NCBI GenBank assembly: GCA_035536315.1
Contig: DATLOJ010000024.1
Location: forward strand, 1 to 6,988
Direction of reading: 5' to 3'
DNA length: 6,988 bases
Origin: DATLOJ01 sp035536315
Lineage (GTDB): Bacteria > Actinomycetota > CADDZG01 > JAHWKV01
Part shown: positions 1 through 5,732 of the stretch, piece after piece
How positions within the stretch are numbered: the stretch's first letter is position 1
How the letters are laid out: the number at the start of each line of letters is the position of its first letter
Translations under genes and position numbers: made by a program
The notes under the pieces: model-generated
What the model saw: the letters and a program-made list of their open reading frames with translations, nothing else
Databases searched by the model: none
Told to the model about the DNA's origin: nothing

Positions 1-300
1 CGCAAGGCGGAACCTGGCCGTGTAACCGAGCACTGGCTCGTCCGAGATGTCGATGACGCGCGTCGCACCGTGATCGTCGAGCGCTTTTGCAAGAGCCGCC
101 TCGGGATCCTTACTCGCGATCTCCAATTCGACACCAAGCTCAGACTCCTCCTGGCCGAGCTTCTCGCCCCCGCCGACCAGCAGGGCCAGGACTAGGTTCT
201 CTCCCTGCTCTTCCAGCTCGCGAAGCGCTCGCGCCACGACCTTTGGATAGTGCTCGCCGTCGACAAGAACAACTGTCTTCGGGTTCTTCTTGCGCCCCAT
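1..300 (-). CDS. cpgS: Putative cyclic 2,3-diphosphoglycerate synthetase, N-terminal 100 residues (partial, runs off left edge)
   Basis: The family forms an intramolecular phosphoanhydride in 2,3-bisphosphoglycerate using ATP, giving cyclic 2,3-diphosphoglycerate, a cytoplasmic solute known from thermophilic methanogens; homologues of unclear role occur in some actinobacteria. Seen here: an open frame from ATG (300-298) to the window edge without a stop. Residues 9-19 carry a beta strand followed by DGEHYP, residues 43-48 read GGGEKL, and residues 84-93 read DISDEPVLGY; I recall this arrangement from the N-terminal domain of this family. The nucleotide-binding part lies outside the window, so the catalytic residues cannot be checked. 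The ATG overlaps the thrB stop by one base (TGATG), and no strong Shine-Dalgarno site is visible, so translational coupling to thrB is likely. The family assignment is from memory of motifs; a generic nucleotide-binding or GTPase-like protein remains possible. Confidence 0.68.
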   Translation of the reverse strand, partial: MGRKKNPKTVVLVDGEHYPKVVARALRELEEQGENLVLALLVGGGEKLGQEESELGVELEIASKDPEAALAKALDDHGATRVIDISDEPVLGYTARFRLA

Positions 301-1163
301 CAACGAACCTGAGCACCCGTCAGATCCCAGGACGGAGACTCCGAGGACCATCCGTCCGGCAAGAATTCATCGACCTTGGTCCTGATGCTTTCCAGCTCTT
401 CGGTCTTTACCAGACAAATCAGTGAAGGACCTGCCCCGGCGAGAGCGGTCGGAACCCCAATGTCTCTCAAGCTCCTATGGAGCTCGCTGCTTTCGGGCAT
501 CAACGGGAATCGATAAGGCTGATGAAGGCGGTCCTCGGTTGCCGTCATCAAGGAGTCGACCGGCCCCCTTCCGCTCAGGACCTCCACGAGAGCCGCAACC
601 GAAGCTGCGTTCGCAACAGCATCGCTCAGCCTGACCTGCGGAGGCAGGACGCCTCGGGCTTTCTCCGTGCGCAGCCTCTCCCGAGCAACCAGAATCAAAG
701 GAGTCAGTGCAGGGGTCGGCTCGTAACGCAGCCACCCAGACGGCGCGGTCAGAACCAAGCCGCCGAACAGAGCCGGCAGCACATTGTCACCGTGACCTTC
801 AATCTTCACTGCGAGCTTTGCGAGCGCCGAGTCCTTCAGGGGCAAGTCCCCTGCCGCCCTCGCAGCAACCAGCCCCGCAACGATCGCTGATGCACTGGCC
901 CCCATCCCTCTGGCCGACGGGTACGACTCGACCACTTCGATCTTGACCTTGGGAGCCGCAGATTTCGTTTCTTCGAAGGCTGCGTGCCAGGAGGTAAATA
1001 TGAGGCTGTCATCGACCGATCGGATTCGTCCTTTGCCGGCTATTTCGTTTTCGGATGACTCGGTCACTCTCACTTGCAGATAAAGACCGATTGCTACCCC
1101 CAGGCAGTCGAAGCCGGGACCGAGGTTCGCGACCGTAGCGGGTACTCGAACTTCAAGATCCAT
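300..1163 (-). CDS. thrB: Homoserine kinase
   Basis: Phosphorylates L-homoserine with ATP to O-phosphohomoserine, the substrate of the threonine synthase encoded just upstream. It is a soluble GHMP-superfamily enzyme of 287 residues, slightly shorter than the common 300-320. Motif 1 is at residues 8-22 (PATVANLGPGFDCLG), the ATP phosphate-binding motif at 82-92 (PSARGMGASAS), a variant of the conserved EGHxDN at 122-127, ATEDRLHQP at 208-216, and the glycine-rich C-terminal motif at 240-248 (ALAGAGPSL). The nucleotide loop reads GMGASA where GLGSSA is usual; the second serine (Ser90) is kept. The ATG at 1163 is supported by GAGGGAG eight bases upstream (1178-1172). It follows thrC by 17 nt and its stop shares a base with the start of the next gene. 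Function is secure from motifs and from neighbours. Confidence 0.96.
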   Translation of the reverse strand: MDLEVRVPATVANLGPGFDCLGVAIGLYLQVRVTESSENEIAGKGRIRSVDDSLIFTSWHAAFEETKSAAPKVKIEVVESYPSARGMGASASAIVAGLVAARAAGDLPLKDSALAKLAVKIEGHGDNVLPALFGGLVLTAPSGWLRYEPTPALTPLILVARERLRTEKARGVLPPQVRLSDAVANAASVAALVEVLSGRGPVDSLMTATEDRLHQPYRFPLMPESSELHRSLRDIGVPTALAGAGPSLICLVKTEELESIRTKVDEFLPDGWSSESPSWDLTGAQVR

Positions 1164-1171
1164 CAGTTCAA

Positions 1172-1178
1172 CTCCCTC
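1172..1178 (-). promoter_or_regulatory. Shine-Dalgarno site of thrB
   Basis: GAGGGAG on the minus strand, eight bases before the thrB ATG and inside the 17-nt thrC-thrB gap. It is the clearest ribosome-binding site of the threonine genes here and fixes the thrB start. By contrast thrC (weak AGG close to its ATG) and the gene after thrB lack a comparable site. Confidence 0.75.
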
Positions 1179-1180
1179 AT

Positions 1181-2230
1181 CTAAATATTCAGCGCGGCTG
1201 CCACATCACGTACGTCCGCCTCGACGACCTCGGGTCGTGGCGCTCCCGCAATGGCCCAGTCGGGATCCTTGAGACCGTGTCCGGTAAGTACGCAAACTAC
1301 GCGCGAGCCCTTCGGCAGTATCCCCTCCTCCGACAGCTGCAAAAGACCAGCCACCGACGCCGCAGATGCCAGCTCACAAAAGAGTCCTTCCGCCGCAACC
1401 ATCCTGTAGGCCTGGAGGATCTCTTTGTCACGCACCGCTCGAATCTGACCGGATGACTGCTCTGCGGCCTCCGTGGCCCCATCCCACGATGCCGGATTAC
1501 CGATACGAATTGCAGTGGCAATCGTCTTCGGAGCATCCACCGGGTAGCCCTTCACAATGGGAGCGGCCCCCTCTGCTTGAAATCCGAACATGCGAGGAAG
1601 GGCTGGGATCTCTCCTGCCTCCGAGTATTCGCGGTAGCCCTTCCAGTAAGAAGTTATGTTGCCTGCATTCCCCACTGGCATGACATGTATGTCCGGAGGC
1701 CCTCCAAGGGAGTCACAAACTTCGAAGGCCGCCGTCTTCTGCCCTTCTATGCGATGCGGGTTGATCGAGTTCACAAGCGTCACGGGAAATTCGGCTTCCA
1801 GCTTTCGAGTGATCTCCAGTGCTTTGTCGAAGTTGCCCTTGACTTCAACGACCTTCGCTCCATGAACGAGGGCCTGCGCGAGTTTTCCGAGAGCAACGTT
1901 TCCTGTGGGGATCAGAACGGCGCACGGAAGCCCGGCCCTCGCAGCGTAAGCAGCAGCCGACGCGGATGTGTTTCCCGTTGACGCGCAGACAATTACCTTC
2001 GCTTTAAGTTCCAGCGCCTTGGAGATCGCGAGAGTCATGCCGCGATCCTTGAAGGATCCAGTCGGGTTCGCGCCTTCGTACTTGAGGTGCACTTCGCAGC
2101 CTGTCGCGTCGGACAACCTCGAAGAGTGAACAAGCGGAGTGCCACCCTCCCCAAGGGTGACGACCGGAGTTGAGTCTGATACGTCCAGGCGCGTACGAAA
2201 CTCTTCTATTACTCCCCGCCAAACAGGCAT
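1181..2230 (-). CDS. thrC: Threonine synthase
   Basis: A PLP-dependent lyase that converts O-phosphohomoserine to L-threonine and phosphate, the last step of the pathway. The 349-residue length fits the short actinobacterial type. Visible motifs: EGGTPL at 28-33; PTGSFKDRG at 56-64 with Lys61 as the expected Schiff-base lysine; the substrate/PLP loop STGNTSASAAAYAARAG at 84-100; NSINPxRIEGQKTAAFE at 154-170; and the phosphate-binding loop GNAGN at 187-191. The N-terminus (WRGVIEEFRTRL) matches the usual beginning of the family, which supports the ATG at 2230, although the only ribosome-binding candidate is a weak AGG two bases upstream. It lies 20 nt after hom and 17 nt before thrB, so it is very probably cotranscribed with both. 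No frameshift or missing key residue is seen. Confidence 0.97.
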   Translation of the reverse strand: MPVWRGVIEEFRTRLDVSDSTPVVTLGEGGTPLVHSSRLSDATGCEVHLKYEGANPTGSFKDRGMTLAISKALELKAKVIVCASTGNTSASAAAYAARAGLPCAVLIPTGNVALGKLAQALVHGAKVVEVKGNFDKALEITRKLEAEFPVTLVNSINPHRIEGQKTAAFEVCDSLGGPPDIHVMPVGNAGNITSYWKGYREYSEAGEIPALPRMFGFQAEGAAPIVKGYPVDAPKTIATAIRIGNPASWDGATEAAEQSSGQIRAVRDKEILQAYRMVAAEGLFCELASAASVAGLLQLSEEGILPKGSRVVCVLTGHGLKDPDWAIAGAPRPEVVEADVRDVAAALNI

Positions 2231-2250
2231 GACCTAGGTGTTCAGTTGAG

Positions 2251-3543
2251 TCAGTCGTCTGCGGATTGGACGCGCAGTGCGGAGGCAATCTCCTCGACGA
2301 CATCGAGTCTGCGAAGAACTGCCAGGAGGGCTTGAAAATCCTTCTCGAGCGCAGTGTGCGTGACCATTACAAGCCGGGCCTCGTCCCCGAAGCCCTCCTG
2401 CCAAACGCTTTTGATGTTCACGTTGTGATCGGCAAAGGACTGCGCGATCTTGGCAAGAACTCCGGGCCGGTCGAGAACCTCGAGCAGGATGTAGTACTGA
2501 CTTTGCGTGAGGTCCATGGGTCTTATGGGGATGCCTTGCTTGTGACAGGTACAACCCGGCCCCCGGCCTCCCGACTGAATGTTTCGAGCAACCTGAACGA
2601 GGTCACCCACAACAGACGTCGCAGTCGGAGGCCCTCCCGCTCCCCTTCCGTAGAACATGAGCTCACCTACGTTCTCACCTTCGACAAACACAGCGTTCAA
2701 GTTCTCGCGCACGGAGGCAAGGGGGTGGTTCTCCGGAATCATTGCGGGATGAACCCGCACAGAAATCTCGCCGTCGATCAGCTCGCCGATCGCAAGGAGC
2801 TTTACTGCGTAGCCGAGCGTGCGCGCAAACTCGATGTCGCGCAAGGAGATGCCTGCGATTCCCTCCCTGTACACATCCCCTGCGACAACTCGGGAGTTGA
2901 ACGCGATGCTTGCCAGGATTGCCAGTTTGGCCGCCGCGTCGAACCCTTCTATATCTGCGGTGGGATCGAGCTCCGCGTAGCCAAGCCGCTCCGCTTCCGC
3001 AAGGGCCTGGTCCAGCTCCAGGCCCTCCTCACTCATCTTGGTCAGCACGTAGTTCGTTGTGCCGTTGACGATGCCCATCACCCGCAGCACCCGCTCGCCC
3101 GCAAGTGACTCCTTGAGAGGACGGATGATCGGAATTCCACCCGCTACCGAAGCCTCGAAGTAAAAATCGACACGCGAGGATTCCGCCTCGTCGAACAGAT
3201 CCTTGCCGAGGGTCGCGATGAGCTCCTTATTGGCACTAACGACGTGCTTCCCTGCCCTCATCGCATCGATGGTGAGAGTGCGCGCTGGTTCGATCCCGCC
3301 CATTACTTCTACCAGTACCTGAATGTTGGAATCGGCAACGATCTCCCGGGGGTCGTTCGTAAAGATCTCAGAAGCGAGCGGAACATTGCGCTCTTTCGAA
3401 AGACTTCGAACTGCGACCCTTTCCAGTTGGATGCGCGCGCCGGCACTTTCGGTTATCTCCTCGGCATGCTCCTCAAGAATCCGCGCAACTGCGGAGCCGA
3501 CGATGCCGCAACCGAGCATCCCAACATGGATTGTGTCTGCCAC
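2251..3543 (-). CDS. hom: Homoserine dehydrogenase with C-terminal ACT domain
   Basis: Reduces L-aspartate 4-semialdehyde to L-homoserine with NAD(P)H, the branch point towards threonine and methionine. Numbering from the GTG at 3543 (430 residues): Rossmann glycine motif GCGIVG at 11-16, VEVMGG at 78-83, catalytic-region ANK with Lys106, the GYAELDPTADIEGFDAAAK block at 188-206 with probable catalytic Glu191, Asp202 and Lys206, YGRGAGGPPTATSVVGD at 298-314, and an ACT regulatory domain at about 349-427 (LDRPGVL at 357-363). The ACT domain implies feedback control, probably by threonine, as known for this family. The start is uncertain. A TTG at 3570 would give 439 residues and a 20-nt overlap with the upstream gene, but puts unconserved residues before the Rossmann strand. 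The GTG leaves a 7-nt gap and has GAGGAAGG 14 bases upstream, rather far. I prefer the GTG. Confidence 0.95.
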   Translation of the reverse strand: MADTIHVGMLGCGIVGSAVARILEEHAEEITESAGARIQLERVAVRSLSKERNVPLASEIFTNDPREIVADSNIQVLVEVMGGIEPARTLTIDAMRAGKHVVSANKELIATLGKDLFDEAESSRVDFYFEASVAGGIPIIRPLKESLAGERVLRVMGIVNGTTNYVLTKMSEEGLELDQALAEAERLGYAELDPTADIEGFDAAAKLAILASIAFNSRVVAGDVYREGIAGISLRDIEFARTLGYAVKLLAIGELIDGEISVRVHPAMIPENHPLASVRENLNAVFVEGENVGELMFYGRGAGGPPTATSVVGDLVQVARNIQSGGRGPGCTCHKQGIPIRPMDLTQSQYYILLEVLDRPGVLAKIAQSFADHNVNIKSVWQEGFGDEARLVMVTHTALEKDFQALLAVLRRLDVVEEIASALRVQSADD

Positions 3544-3550
3544 GCTTTGC

Positions 3551-3811
3551 TCAGTCGCCTTCCTCAGCAACCTTAGGAGCTGTTAGCTCGCGGGCAAGCT
3601 CCCGGGCCATGCCTACGGAGGCCGCAGTGAGCCCAATCCACGCAATCTTCAACGCGATCGACTCTTCATCCGACATCTCAGGTAGATCGCGCTTCAAGCC
3701 TTTGGTCCATAGCAGCTCCACGGCCATCATTGCGAACTTCGCAGCAAGGGCTCCCGCGGCGAGAGCTGCGATCTTTCGCGCCATTCCACCTTTGCTCTCA
3801 ACGCTAGACAT
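3551..3811 (-). CDS. Small DUF4235-like membrane-associated protein
   Basis: No biochemical function is known to me. From the ATG at 3811 it has 86 residues: a basic N-terminus (Arg12, Lys13), an alanine-rich hydrophobic stretch at about 14-34 that may span or lie in the membrane, a charged linker at 37-51 (LPEMSDEES), a second amphipathic or hydrophobic helix at about 52-68 ending GMAREL, and an acidic tail. This helix-linker-helix pattern and length resemble the actinobacterial DUF4235 family, but the match is by eye. GAAAGGTG (3825-3818), six bases before the ATG, decides this start over the GTG at 3820 (89 residues), which lies inside that ribosome-binding site. It follows the kinase gene by 40 nt and precedes hom by 7 nt. 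Its presence between regulatory and biosynthetic genes is unexplained. Confidence 0.72.
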   Translation of the reverse strand: MSSVESKGGMARKIAALAAGALAAKFAMMAVELLWTKGLKRDLPEMSDEESIALKIAWIGLTAASVGMARELARELTAPKVAEEGD

Positions 3812-3817
3812 ACGCAA

Positions 3818-3825
3818 CACCTTTC
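3818..3825 (-). promoter_or_regulatory. Shine-Dalgarno site of the DUF4235-like gene
   Basis: GAAAGGTG on the minus strand, ending six bases before the ATG at 3811. It discriminates between two in-frame starts, since the upstream GTG (3820-3818) is part of the site itself. Confidence 0.6.
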
Positions 3826-3848
3826 AGGTTTTGCATCTTTTTAGCAGC

Positions 3849-3877
3849 TTTCTAGTGCGACAGTGGCAGCTCGACAA
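3849..3877 (-). promoter_or_regulatory. Candidate internal promoter before the DUF4235-like gene and hom
   Basis: On the minus strand TTGTCG (3877-3872) and TAGAAA (3854-3849) each match four of six positions of the housekeeping -35 and -10 consensus and are separated by exactly 17 bases. The -10 element overlaps the histidine kinase stop codon. Transcription would begin about 30 nt upstream of the small gene's ATG and leave room for its ribosome-binding site. This would let hom-thrC-thrB be expressed apart from the two-component genes. Such weak matches arise by chance. Confidence 0.28.
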
Positions 3878-4850
3878 CCATCCTGCATCCGTGAGGGAAA
3901 TTAGGCTCCGCTTGGATGTGGCCGCCATGCAGGTCGACTATCCACTTGGCTATCGCCAGTCCCAGACCGGTTCCTCCCTCCCGAGAAGATCTCGACGTAT
4001 CGGTCCGGTAGAACCGCTCGAACACCCGGGAGGTCTCCGAAGCCGGAATCCCCGGCCCTTCGTCCGTCACTTCGATGACCACTCGATGATCCTTCGCGGC
4101 CGCGTTCACCGTCACCGTCCCGCCTTCCGGCGAGTGCCTGACCGCGTTCTCCAGCAGATTGGCGAGTACCTGGTGGACACGTTCGGGATCGCCCTCGGCG
4201 CTCAAGGTCCTTGGATCCACTTCCGTTCTTAGCTCGACACTCTGCGAATGCAAACGGGACTCCTCGACGGCTTGATGGATGACATCGACGATCCGAAAGG
4301 ACTGTTTGCTAAGCGGCACTGCACCGGATTCCAGTCTTGAAAGGTCAAGCAGTTGCGCAACGAGCCGGCCGAGGCGTTCGACCTGATTCAGCATGGTTCT
4401 GATCGACTGCTCCTCGAGAGGCTCGACACCGTCGAGGACGTTTTCTAGAACTGCTTGCAGCGCGCTGATCGGAGTTCTCAGCTCGTGGGAAACGTTTGCA
4501 ACCAGATCCTTTCTCATCCTGTCGACTTCGGCCAGATCGGCCGCCATTGCGTTGAACGCCCGCGCAAGAGCACCCACTTCATCTTGTGAGGTTGCTGTTA
4601 CGCGCTTGTTGTAGTCACCCTTTGCCATCGCTTCTGCTGCACCGGCCATCTCGCGAAGCGGAAACGTCATTCCCCTGGCAAGGAACTGGACCATCCCCAG
4701 CGCAATGAGGCCCGCTGCGCCGGCCGACAGAATCAAAGGAAGCCCCGCCCTAATCCCCAATGAGACAACGAGAACGGTGACCGCTACGGCAGCCACAATG
4801 ACCGTGCCCAACTTCGTCTTTATCGAAGAGAGCCGGTCTAACGGCCTCAC
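3852..4850 (-). CDS. Two-component sensor histidine kinase (HAMP-HisKA-HATPase_c)
   Basis: A membrane kinase of 332 residues that should phosphorylate the response regulator encoded just upstream. Two hydrophobic segments at about 14-33 and 37-58 are separated by only a few residues (RAGLP), so there is practically no extracytoplasmic sensor domain. A HAMP linker covers about 57-109. The dimerization helix carries SHELRTP with phosphoacceptor His122, and the ATPase domain shows the N box around Asn231/Asn235 (LLENAVRHS), DEGPGIP at 263-269, the FERFYR F box at 277-282, and GGTGLGLAIAK at 292-302. All catalytic motifs are intact. The GTG start lies within GTGA, overlapping the regulator's stop by four bases, which indicates translational coupling. 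Lacking a sensor domain, it may sense the membrane, an accessory membrane protein or a cytoplasmic cue. It resembles PhoR/BaeS-type kinases; the signal cannot be inferred. Confidence 0.95.
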   Translation of the reverse strand: MRPLDRLSSIKTKLGTVIVAAVAVTVLVVSLGIRAGLPLILSAGAAGLIALGMVQFLARGMTFPLREMAGAAEAMAKGDYNKRVTATSQDEVGALARAFNAMAADLAEVDRMRKDLVANVSHELRTPISALQAVLENVLDGVEPLEEQSIRTMLNQVERLGRLVAQLLDLSRLESGAVPLSKQSFRIVDVIHQAVEESRLHSQSVELRTEVDPRTLSAEGDPERVHQVLANLLENAVRHSPEGGTVTVNAAAKDHRVVIEVTDEGPGIPASETSRVFERFYRTDTSRSSREGGTGLGLAIAKWIVDLHGGHIQAEPNFPHGCRMVVELPLSH

Positions 4851-5533
4851 GGAGTTCCGTTCTTCTCGTGCAAGGCATACCCCACGCCGTGCACGGTACG
4901 AATCAGATCCGGCCCGAGCTTTCTCCTTAGTGCGCCGATGTGTGAGTCGATGGTCCTGGCTCCCGAGTCATCCCTGTACCCCCACACTTCTGATAGCAGG
5001 CGCTCCCTCGTGTGCACCGTCCCGGGCCTGGCAGCAAGCTGGTAGAGCAAATCGAACTCGATCGGTGTCAGGCGAAACTCCTCGTCGCCCTTAGTTACTT
5101 TTCGAGATGAGGGATCGATTGTGAAACCAGCTGCATGAGCAACGTCCCCCGCTGGCCGCGGGAAACGATCGACACGTCGAAGAAGAGCCTGGACACGCGC
5201 AACCAGCTCCCGCGGACTGAACGGCTTGGTCATGTAGTCGTCCGCACCGATGCCAAGCCCCACCAACATGTCCGTCTCGGAATCGCGCGCCGTCAGCATG
5301 AGAACTGGAACGGGGCGGTCTCTCTGAATCTGTCTGCAAACTTCCAGACCGTCGAACCCGGGAAGCATCACGTCCAGGATGACCAGGTCCGGACGCAGCC
5401 TCTTGCACAGCTCGACCCCTGCTGGACCGTCGGCTGCGGTTTCCACGTGGAAGCCTTCACGCGTCAGCCGTGCAGCAACTGAGGAGGCGATGATCGCCTC
5501 GTCCTCCACCACAGCGATAGTGCGCGTGACCAT
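4847..5533 (-). CDS. OmpR/PhoB-family response regulator
   Basis: A cytoplasmic DNA-binding regulator of 228 residues, the usual length. The receiver domain (about 4-118) has the acidic pocket Glu10-Asp11, phosphoacceptor Asp54 in ILDVMLPGFDG, Thr81 in MLTAR and Lys103 in DYMTKPF. After a short linker, the C-terminal winged helix (about 134-224) shows the family pattern: LTPIEFDLLYQLAARPG, the recognition-helix region RERLLSEVWGY...ARTIDSHIGALRRKLG, and the wing IRTVHGVGYAL. It is the first gene of the minus-strand run and overlaps the kinase gene by four bases, so the two form a cognate pair. No Shine-Dalgarno site precedes the ATG at 5533; instead a promoter-like sequence ends six bases before it, suggesting a leaderless mRNA. 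Target genes are unknown; autoregulation and control of the downstream genes are inferences. Confidence 0.96.
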   Translation of the reverse strand: MVTRTIAVVEDEAIIASSVAARLTREGFHVETAADGPAGVELCKRLRPDLVILDVMLPGFDGLEVCRQIQRDRPVPVLMLTARDSETDMLVGLGIGADDYMTKPFSPRELVARVQALLRRVDRFPRPAGDVAHAAGFTIDPSSRKVTKGDEEFRLTPIEFDLLYQLAARPGTVHTRERLLSEVWGYRDDSGARTIDSHIGALRRKLGPDLIRTVHGVGYALHEKNGTP

Positions 5534-5539
5534 CCGATG

Positions 5540-5566
5540 AGTGTAGGTGCTACCTCAAAGAGTCAA
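5540..5566 (-). promoter_or_regulatory. Candidate leaderless promoter of the response-regulator operon
   Basis: On the minus strand TTGACT (5566-5561, five of six matches to the -35 consensus) and TACACT (5545-5540, four of six, with the key T-A----T positions kept) are 15 bases apart; shifting the -35 by one base gives CTTGAC and 16. Only six bases separate the -10 element from the ATG at 5533, so transcription would start on or next to the start codon. That fits the absence of a Shine-Dalgarno site and the common use of leaderless mRNAs in actinobacteria. The spacer is shorter than the ideal 17, which may mean weak or activator-dependent use. Confidence 0.5.
5543..5555. promoter_or_regulatory. 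Small palindrome inside the response-regulator promoter
   Basis: The plus strand reads GTAGGTGCTACCT. It contains two registers of dyad symmetry: GTAG-GTG-CTAC and AGGT-GCT-ACCT. It fills most of the spacer and touches the -10 element, where a bound protein would block RNA polymerase. OmpR-family regulators usually bind direct repeats, so a different repressor is as likely as autoregulation. The arms are only four bases long, so chance is possible. Confidence 0.25.
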
Positions 5567-5649
5567 GGTTGATCACTTCGTTCGCGTCGGAACTGAAGGT
5601 TCTGGGGTGGGACCGCCTTGAATCACATAGAACTGTTCCCGATTGCAGC

Positions 5650-5673
5650 GACCCCGAGGCCATGGCGGGGGTC
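5650..5673 (+). repeat. GC-rich inverted repeat, potential hairpin
   Basis: GACCCCG (5650-5656) can pair with CGGGGGTC (5666-5673), leaving one G bulged and a 9-base loop (5657-5665); the loop side also contains the palindrome GCCATGGC. The predicted stem is strong. No run of T follows on either strand, so an intrinsic terminator is not supported; a 5'-leader structure of the rightward transcript is possible. Confidence 0.4.
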
Positions 5674-5679
5674 GGTCAC

Positions 5680-5698
5680 GTCGATCAATTAAATCGAC
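5680..5698. repeat. Perfect 6-bp inverted repeat with AT-rich centre
   Basis: GTCGAT (5680-5685) and ATCGAC (5693-5698) flank a 7-base centre, CAATTAA. The 19-bp element is the most AT-rich spot of the intergenic region and ends 34 bases before the probable glycosyltransferase start. The layout fits a dimeric regulator's operator or a short RNA hairpin. No second copy was noticed in the window. Confidence 0.4.
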
Positions 5699-5732
5699 AC
5701 GCGCCAGCTATGCCAACCGTGGTTCGTGTTCA

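Larger units (their letters stand above)
5534..5732. other. Divergent intergenic region between the two-component genes and the glycosyltransferase gene
   Basis: About 200 bases without a convincing gene. It holds the leftward candidate promoter next to 5533, two GAAC/GTTC dyads (5590-5602 with a 5-base centre; 5630-5638, GAACTGTTC), a GC-rich inverted repeat (5650-5673) and an AT-centred inverted repeat (5680-5698). I found no rightward promoter with a good -35/-10 pair and no tRNA or known riboswitch. A frame opens upstream with TTG at 5643 in phase with the glycosyltransferase gene, but the extra 30 residues are Arg/Gly/Ser-rich and unlike a protein start. Confidence 0.6.

Noticed and set aside
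87..425. A 112-codon plus-strand frame across the cpgS-thrB junction
   Set aside because: Pro/Arg-rich, no motif, and opposite to two coding regions with coupled start and stop.
2231..2250. Attenuator or regulatory element between hom and thrC
   Set aside because: The gap is only 20 nt with no hairpin or run of threonine codons; it is ordinary operon spacing.
2266..3108. A 280-codon open frame on the plus strand, antisense to hom
   Set aside because: It lies wholly within the well-supported hom gene, shows no recognisable domain, and its composition is what a high-GC gene produces on its opposite strand.
5590..5602. SOS (LexA) box
   Set aside because: The dyad GAAC-GTTC has a 5-base centre, whereas the Gram-positive LexA box needs four, and neither neighbouring gene is a DNA-damage gene.
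5650..5673. GC-rich stem as an intrinsic terminator
   Set aside because: No T tract follows on either strand, and no gene ends nearby.
5643..5732. TTG-initiated 30-residue N-terminal extension of the glycosyltransferase
   Set aside because: It runs through both inverted repeats, is Arg/Gly/Ser-rich, and has no ribosome-binding site; the hydrophobic first helix needs no such extension.
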